Source: Gemmatimonadota bacterium (GTDB taxonomy: Bacteria; Gemmatimonadota; Gemmatimonadetes; Gemmatimonadales; GWC2-71-9). Taken from it: a DNA stretch of 8,130 nt. Location: NCBI GenBank assembly GCA_003220855.1, contig QHTP01000149.1, positions 1 through 8,130 of the forward strand. Direction: 5' to 3'. Below the pieces are notes generated by a model, which was not told where the DNA came from, did not search any database, and saw only the letters and a list, made by a program, of their open reading frames with translations. The position numbers were made by a program, and so were the translations under genes. Positions 4,948-8,130 of this stretch are shown here, piece by piece. The stretch's first letter is position 1. Every line of letters starts with the position of its first letter.

Positions 4948-6276
4948 TTAGAAGTTGTATTCCAGCCCGCCCGTCCAGAGCACGTTAGGGCGGAGCCCGC
5001 CGCGGTTCAGCGGCCACAGTGTGTTGGCCACCAGCGTGATCCCCGAGCCGGTGAGGAACTTGAACCCGAGCGAGCCGTTGATCTGATCGTCGCGCTCGTT
5101 GGGGAGGTTCGTCACGTTGATCGTGCGCTTGAACGGGGCGTCGTACGTCACCGGCCCCGGCAGCTTGAGCTTGCTCTCGCCTACCTGCAGCTGCGACACG
5201 ACGTCCACGGCCATGGTGGCCCAGGGCGCCATCAGGTGATCGAAGCCCACCGTGGCGAGGACGGCGTTGTTCTGGAGCGCGCCGCTCTGGAACAGGTATC
5301 CGATGTTGGTGTGCGGCGAGAAGGCGCCGAATCGCGCCGACAGGACACCGAGGCCGCGGACCGCTACGTGGCCCGACCCGAGCAGGTCGGCTTCACTGCC
5401 CGTTGGGAAGCGCACGTCGCCCAGCAGCGCGAACGTGCTGCGGTCCGATTGGGTCACGGTGACCTTCGCTCGTACGGCGATGTCTCCGATGCCGGTGGCG
5501 GACCCTGCTACGAAGCGGGACGTGGAGAGCTGTGGATTGGCGGGCGTGCCGCCGAAGAAGTGCTGGGCCGTGGTACCGCCGAACGGAATGATCTGGGCGT
5601 CGCTCGTGCCCTGCAGCGAGGCGGATACGATCGGGACTACCACGCCGATGTCGACCTTGTCGAGCAGCCCGAAGCTCACGAAGAACGAGGTGATGGTCAT
5701 GTCGAGATCGAGCGCCAGCCGCAGCTGGATCACGTCGTTTTCGTGCGCCGGCACGCCGTACGGGTTGCAGCTCGCGCCCACGAGGCTGTCGCAGGCCGGA
5801 CCCGTGACGTTCTCGTGCGTGAAAGTCATCTCGATGCCGTCGAGTCTCACCCCCCGCAGCGAGGTGAAGTGCATGCGGTTCACGTTCGCCCCCACGAACA
5901 CGCGCCCGCGCCCGAGTGTTTGTCCGCGCTCCGAGAAGACGGGACCGGGCGAGACGGATGTTCGCACCGGCACGCCGCCCTCGAAGCGGAAGGTGGAGCC
6001 ACCGCTCGTAGCGCTCACCGGCACGTTCGCGACGTTGCCGCTGATAGCGTCGCTGATGAAGGAAATGAGCGTGCCGTTGTCGGCGACCGCCGAGGGGATG
6101 AAATGGTCGGCGTGCAGGGCCGTGGCCGAGTCCGAGCCCGCGGTGCCGCCGAGGAAGAGCGGGTCCTGGCCGGCCGTGAAGATGAACAGCTCGGAGAGCT
6201 TGTCGCGCAGGCCCTGCGCATTGAGCGAGGTGGCGATCAGGGTGAGGCCCACGAGAGTCAACAGGTAGCGCCGCAT
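4948..6276 (-). CDS. Outer-membrane beta-barrel protein (transporter-like)
   Basis: 442 residues. The signal peptide is MRRYLLTLVGLTLIATSLNA with likely cleavage after Ala20. The C-terminus ends GGLEYNF, with the terminal Phe used by the BAM machinery. From about residue 120 the sequence alternates polar and hydrophobic residues in strands. TGIGDIAVRAKV (261-272), DVRFPTGSEADLLGSG (287-302) and PHTNIGYLFQSG (321-332) resemble the putative phenol-degradation (MetA-pathway) outer-membrane transporter family. The residues before about 110 look like a soluble N-terminal region. Two cysteines (162, 170) could form a disulfide in a loop. Start ATG 6276 has AAAGGA just upstream. No substrate can be inferred, and no partner pump or catabolic enzyme lies nearby. 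It converges with the kinase gene and diverges from the haloperoxidase-like gene. Confidence 0.88.
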   Translation of the reverse strand: MRRYLLTLVGLTLIATSLNAQGLRDKLSELFIFTAGQDPLFLGGTAGSDSATALHADHFIPSAVADNGTLISFISDAISGNVANVPVSATSGGSTFRFEGGVPVRTSVSPGPVFSERGQTLGRGRVFVGANVNRMHFTSLRGVRLDGIEMTFTHENVTGPACDSLVGASCNPYGVPAHENDVIQLRLALDLDMTITSFFVSFGLLDKVDIGVVVPIVSASLQGTSDAQIIPFGGTTAQHFFGGTPANPQLSTSRFVAGSATGIGDIAVRAKVTVTQSDRSTFALLGDVRFPTGSEADLLGSGHVAVRGLGVLSARFGAFSPHTNIGYLFQSGALQNNAVLATVGFDHLMAPWATMAVDVVSQLQVGESKLKLPGPVTYDAPFKRTINVTNLPNERDDQINGSLGFKFLTGSGITLVANTLWPLNRGGLRPNVLWTGGLEYNF

Positions 6277-6414
6277 ACGTCCTTTCGAGCCGGGGACACT
6301 ATGATCGTGTCGGCTTCGAAAAGACGGCGCGCGCGGACGGGCGTCAACCCCGGCGCTAGCGTCTGGATGTCTTGCTCAGCTCGGGGTCGATCGTCCACCA
6401 TGGCATAACGGATA

Positions 6415-6446
6415 GCGCGTGCGCTCGTAACTACGTGACCACGCGC
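6415..6446. promoter_or_regulatory. Nested interrupted palindrome, candidate operator
   Basis: Outer arms GCGCGTG (6415-6421) and CACGCGC (6440-6446) and inner arms CGTA (6426-6429) and TACG (6432-6435) share one exact centre (between 6430 and 6431). Twelve of the 16 position pairs are complementary. The two-tier dyad lies between divergent promoters, which suits a dimeric or tetrameric regulator. No known operator is recognised. Confidence 0.4.
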
Positions 6447-6511
6447 GACCGACTCCACGGGCCGCCGATAGACCGCCGCGCTCCGCTCTAACGCTCGGCC
6501 GTAACGTTTCA

Positions 6512-6517
6512 TATATT
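6512..6517 (+). promoter_or_regulatory. Candidate -10 box in AT-rich island
   Basis: TATATT matches TATAAT at five of six positions within the only AT-rich stretch of the region (about 6503-6519). No good -35 hexamer lies 16-18 bases upstream. The opposite strand reads TAATAT nearby, so the island could serve either direction. Confidence 0.35.
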
Positions 6518-6643
6518 AACGCCTCCTCGATGGCCTCGCACTCGCGTGGCCCTCTCGCCCTCGCTCTGACGTCTTCATGTGACGCCACCCCGACTCCGAG
6601 ATCGCCAGACCATCGGCAGTTCCCACTCGCTCGGAGGCGACAC

Positions 6644-7933
6644 ATGCGACCCCATTCCACCCTCTCACGTGGCAGGCTGCTGGCTGTCGCGGCCGTAATC
6701 ACGCCTCTTCTGGCCTGTCAGCCCGACGCGAACCCGGCGGGCCTGCCCGGCCCCATTTCCGCTTCGCGCCACGGCGTTTCCTCTGCGGAGGGGTTGGCGA
6801 GTCCGGGGTGGCAGGGGACCGCGGTAGCGCTCGTCGGGAAGGCGAACCTGTCCCCCGTGGTTGCGACTCGCGCCTACTCCCTCCTCGGCGTCGCACAGTA
6901 TTTGGCCGTACAGCAGGCCGAAGCCGCTAAGGGCGACAGGGACGGCGACGACGAGACCGGGCGCGGCGGGCGGAGCCGCCACGCGTCCGATCGCGGCGCC
7001 GTCGCCGGTGCATCGGCGGTTGTACTGACCTACTTGTTCCCCGCGCAGGCTCAGGCGCTTGAAGACATGGTGACGACGCAGAGGAGCGGGGGTCCCGCGA
7101 GGTCGCAGGACGCGTTTGTGCGCGGCGAAGGCATCGGCCGTGCCGTGGGCGCTGACATCGTCACGCGATCCAAAGCTGATGGCTTCGCCACCCCGTTCAC
7201 GGGCACCATTCCGGTGGGGACCGGGTTCTGGTTCAGCGAAGCGAACCCGCCGTCGGTCGCGGGCGGGCAGTTGCCGGGGGTGCGCCCCTGGTTCCTGACC
7301 TCCGCGAGCCAGTTCCGCTCGGCTCCCCCGCCGGCGTTTGGGTCCGCAGGCTTCCTCGCCGGGCTGGCGGAGATCCGGCAGATCTCCGACACACGTACGG
7401 CCGAGCAGGTCCAGATCGCCACGTTCTGGGCCCTGGGCGCGGGCACACCCACCACATCGGGGTTCTGGATCAAGGTCGCCACGGACGGCATCAATCAACA
7501 CGCGTTCTCCGAGCGCCGGGCGACGCATCTCTACGCGCTGCTCAGCGCCACGATGTTCGACGCCCAGATCGGTTGCTGGGACGCGAAGGAGACGTACTGG
7601 CTTATTCGGCCGTGGCAGGCGGACGCCGCGATCACGGTCGTCGCCGCGGTCGGGAAGCCCAACCACCCGTCGTATCCCTCGGGGCACAGCTGCCTCTCCT
7701 CATCGGCCGCGGCAGTGCTGAGCCGGTTCTTCCCCGCGCAGCGCGCTCAATTGGATGCGATGGTAATCGAGGCGGGGCTATCGCGCATGTACGGCGGCAT
7801 CCACTACCGGTTTGACGTCGAGGCCGGGCAACGGCTCGGGCGGAGCGTCGCGCACTTCACCATCGCCGCGGACCGATCAGGCCATTCCGTACTGAGGACG
7901 GACGACGAAGAGGAGGGTGACGGACAGAGGTAG
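6644..7933 (+). CDS. Vanadium-dependent haloperoxidase / PAP2-type lipoprotein
   Basis: 429 residues from ATG 6644, which is preceded by GGAGG (6633-6637) six bases away. The signal peptide ends in lipobox LLAC with lipidated Cys25, so the protein is exported and membrane-anchored. The full active-site signature is present: K315-x6-R322-P323, P345-S346-G347-H348, and S380-R381-x5-H387-x3-D391. Here Lys, both Arg, Ser and Gly bind vanadate or phosphate, H348 is the acid/base and H387 is the vanadium or phosphoenzyme ligand. The long N-terminal helical half (about 55-300) is typical of bacterial haloperoxidase-like members rather than short PAP2 phosphatases. A charged low-complexity insert (about 96-118) and an acidic tail (DDEEEGD) are variable parts. 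Whether it oxidises halides or hydrolyses phosphate esters cannot be decided from sequence. The in-frame extension upstream to 6530 would bury the signal peptide and is not used. Confidence 0.92.
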   Translation: MRPHSTLSRGRLLAVAAVITPLLACQPDANPAGLPGPISASRHGVSSAEGLASPGWQGTAVALVGKANLSPVVATRAYSLLGVAQYLAVQQAEAAKGDRDGDDETGRGGRSRHASDRGAVAGASAVVLTYLFPAQAQALEDMVTTQRSGGPARSQDAFVRGEGIGRAVGADIVTRSKADGFATPFTGTIPVGTGFWFSEANPPSVAGGQLPGVRPWFLTSASQFRSAPPPAFGSAGFLAGLAEIRQISDTRTAEQVQIATFWALGAGTPTTSGFWIKVATDGINQHAFSERRATHLYALLSATMFDAQIGCWDAKETYWLIRPWQADAAITVVAAVGKPNHPSYPSGHSCLSSSAAAVLSRFFPAQRAQLDAMVIEAGLSRMYGGIHYRFDVEAGQRLGRSVAHFTIAADRSGHSVLRTDDEEEGDGQR

Positions 7934-7966
7934 AGTGATTCGCGATCCGGGGCTGACCATGTCCCG

Positions 7967-7994
7967 TTGACCCGCGTGGTCCGCGGGTTAGCTT
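7967..7994 (+). promoter_or_regulatory. Candidate pyrR promoter with dyad in the spacer
   Basis: TTGACC (7967-7972) and TAGCTT (7989-7994) are 16 bases apart. The spacer is mostly an inverted repeat, ACCCGCG (7970-7976) and CGCGGGT (7982-7988), around TGGTC. A start near 8001 would leave only about five leader bases before the pyrR ATG. The dyad could be an operator or the stem of a weak terminator for the haloperoxidase-like gene; no T-run follows it. Confidence 0.45.
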
Positions 7995-8005
7995 CCAGCC
8001 TCGAG

Positions 8006-8130
8006 ATGAGCCGGCCCCCCCCCGAGCGCACGATCATCCTGGACGCCCGCGCGTTGTCGCGGGCGCTTCAGCGTATGGCGGTCGAAGTGCTCGAGCTGGC
8101 CCACGAGACCGACCGTCTCGTGCTCATCGG
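8006..8130 (+). CDS. pyrR: PyrR, pyrimidine operon regulator / uracil phosphoribosyltransferase (partial, 5' end)
   Basis: Only the first 41 codons plus two bases are in the window. The protein begins MSRPPPERTIILDARALSRA and continues through LQRMAVEVLELAHETDRLVLIG. This matches the PyrR N-terminus: a short strand with ILDA, the Arg-containing helix AL.RAL.R.A.E.LE, then the strand leading into the LIGI substrate loop. PyrR senses UMP/UTP and controls pyrimidine synthesis genes; many members also make UMP from uracil and PRPP. The catalytic PRPP loop lies beyond the edge. Codons 4-6 are a run of nine C bases (8015-8023). The ribosome site is poor (only CGAG just before ATG), in line with a very short leader. 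Downstream pyrB/pyrC genes are expected but not visible. Confidence 0.85.
   Translation, partial: MSRPPPERTIILDARALSRALQRMAVEVLELAHETDRLVLI

Larger units (their letters stand above)
6277..6643. other. 367-bp divergent intergenic region
   Basis: It separates the barrel gene (minus) from the haloperoxidase-like gene (plus). It holds a nested interrupted palindrome (6415-6446), an AT-rich island with TATATT (6512-6517) and four copies of TAACG (6406, 6489, 6502, 6517). No open frame here has coding character: the extension of the plus-strand frame up to 6530 has no ribosome site and no homology. If transcription starts near the AT-rich island, both genes would have long leaders, about 120 bases (plus) and over 200 bases (minus). 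Confidence 0.5.

Noticed and set aside
4930..4960. Intrinsic terminator between the convergent kinase and barrel genes
   Set aside because: Only six bases lie between the stop codons and there is no clear hairpin with T-run on either strand.
5236..6408. 390-codon plus-strand open frame opposite the barrel gene
   Set aside because: The minus-strand product has a signal peptide, barrel motifs and terminal Phe; the plus-strand product is an Arg/Glu/Val-rich shadow with no domain.
6395..6470. tRNA-like stretch (GGCATAACGGATAGCGCG)
   Set aside because: The D-arm resemblance is not backed by an acceptor stem, anticodon stem or TTCGA T loop.
6530..6643. Upstream extension of the haloperoxidase-like frame
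   Set aside because: ATG 6644 has an ideal GGAGG site and begins a clean lipoprotein signal peptide, which the extension would bury.

Overview
The window is high-GC bacterial chromosome. A C-terminal-Phe outer-membrane beta-barrel protein and two lipobox-bearing lipoproteins indicate a diderm (two-membrane) cell. The zinc-ribbon/kinase/single-TM/NTF2-like receptor kinase, the vanadium-haloperoxidase-type lipoprotein and the TAG-containing -10-like boxes would fit Gemmatimonadota or a similar soil lineage. That placement is inferred from style; no marker gene here proves it.

Layout, left to right. The 5' 70 codons of a short charged helical protein run off the left edge on the minus strand (1-210). 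A GC-rich bulged hairpin (279-308) and an array of six 8-bp units (329-380) precede tRNA-Ser(GGA) (388-474). A large hairpin built from a sister 8-bp unit in both orientations (481-571) separates it from tRNA-Ser(CGA) (577-663). Next is a minus-strand pair: an ABM-domain monooxygenase-like protein (899-1198) and a two-TM small protein (684-884). Divergent from these is a plus-strand pair: a lipoprotein with a three-fold Cys/Tyr-Trp repeat (1323-1889) and, overlapping it by one base, a D-2-hydroxyacid dehydrogenase of the glyoxylate/hydroxypyruvate reductase type (1889-2827). A Hanks-type Ser/Thr kinase (2920-4941) converges tail to tail, six bases apart, with an outer-membrane beta-barrel protein (4948-6276, minus). 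A 367-bp intergenic region with a nested palindrome separates that from a vanadium-haloperoxidase/PAP2-type lipoprotein (6644-7933). The window ends in the first 41 codons of pyrR (8006-8130).

The genes do not form one obvious pathway. Translation supply (tRNA-Ser pair), central metabolism (hydroxyacid dehydrogenase), signalling (kinase), envelope proteins (barrel, two lipoproteins) and pyrimidine control (pyrR) are interleaved.

The most unusual signals are the short tandem repeats. One octamer family (core CGTCTAC / GTAGACG) surrounds the tRNA-Ser genes as an array and as a hairpin. A 9-bp, frame-preserving relative (TGGACGCGN) encodes the basic N-terminus of the nearby lipoprotein. The lipoprotein's three-fold Cys repeat is the best candidate here for an undescribed protein family.
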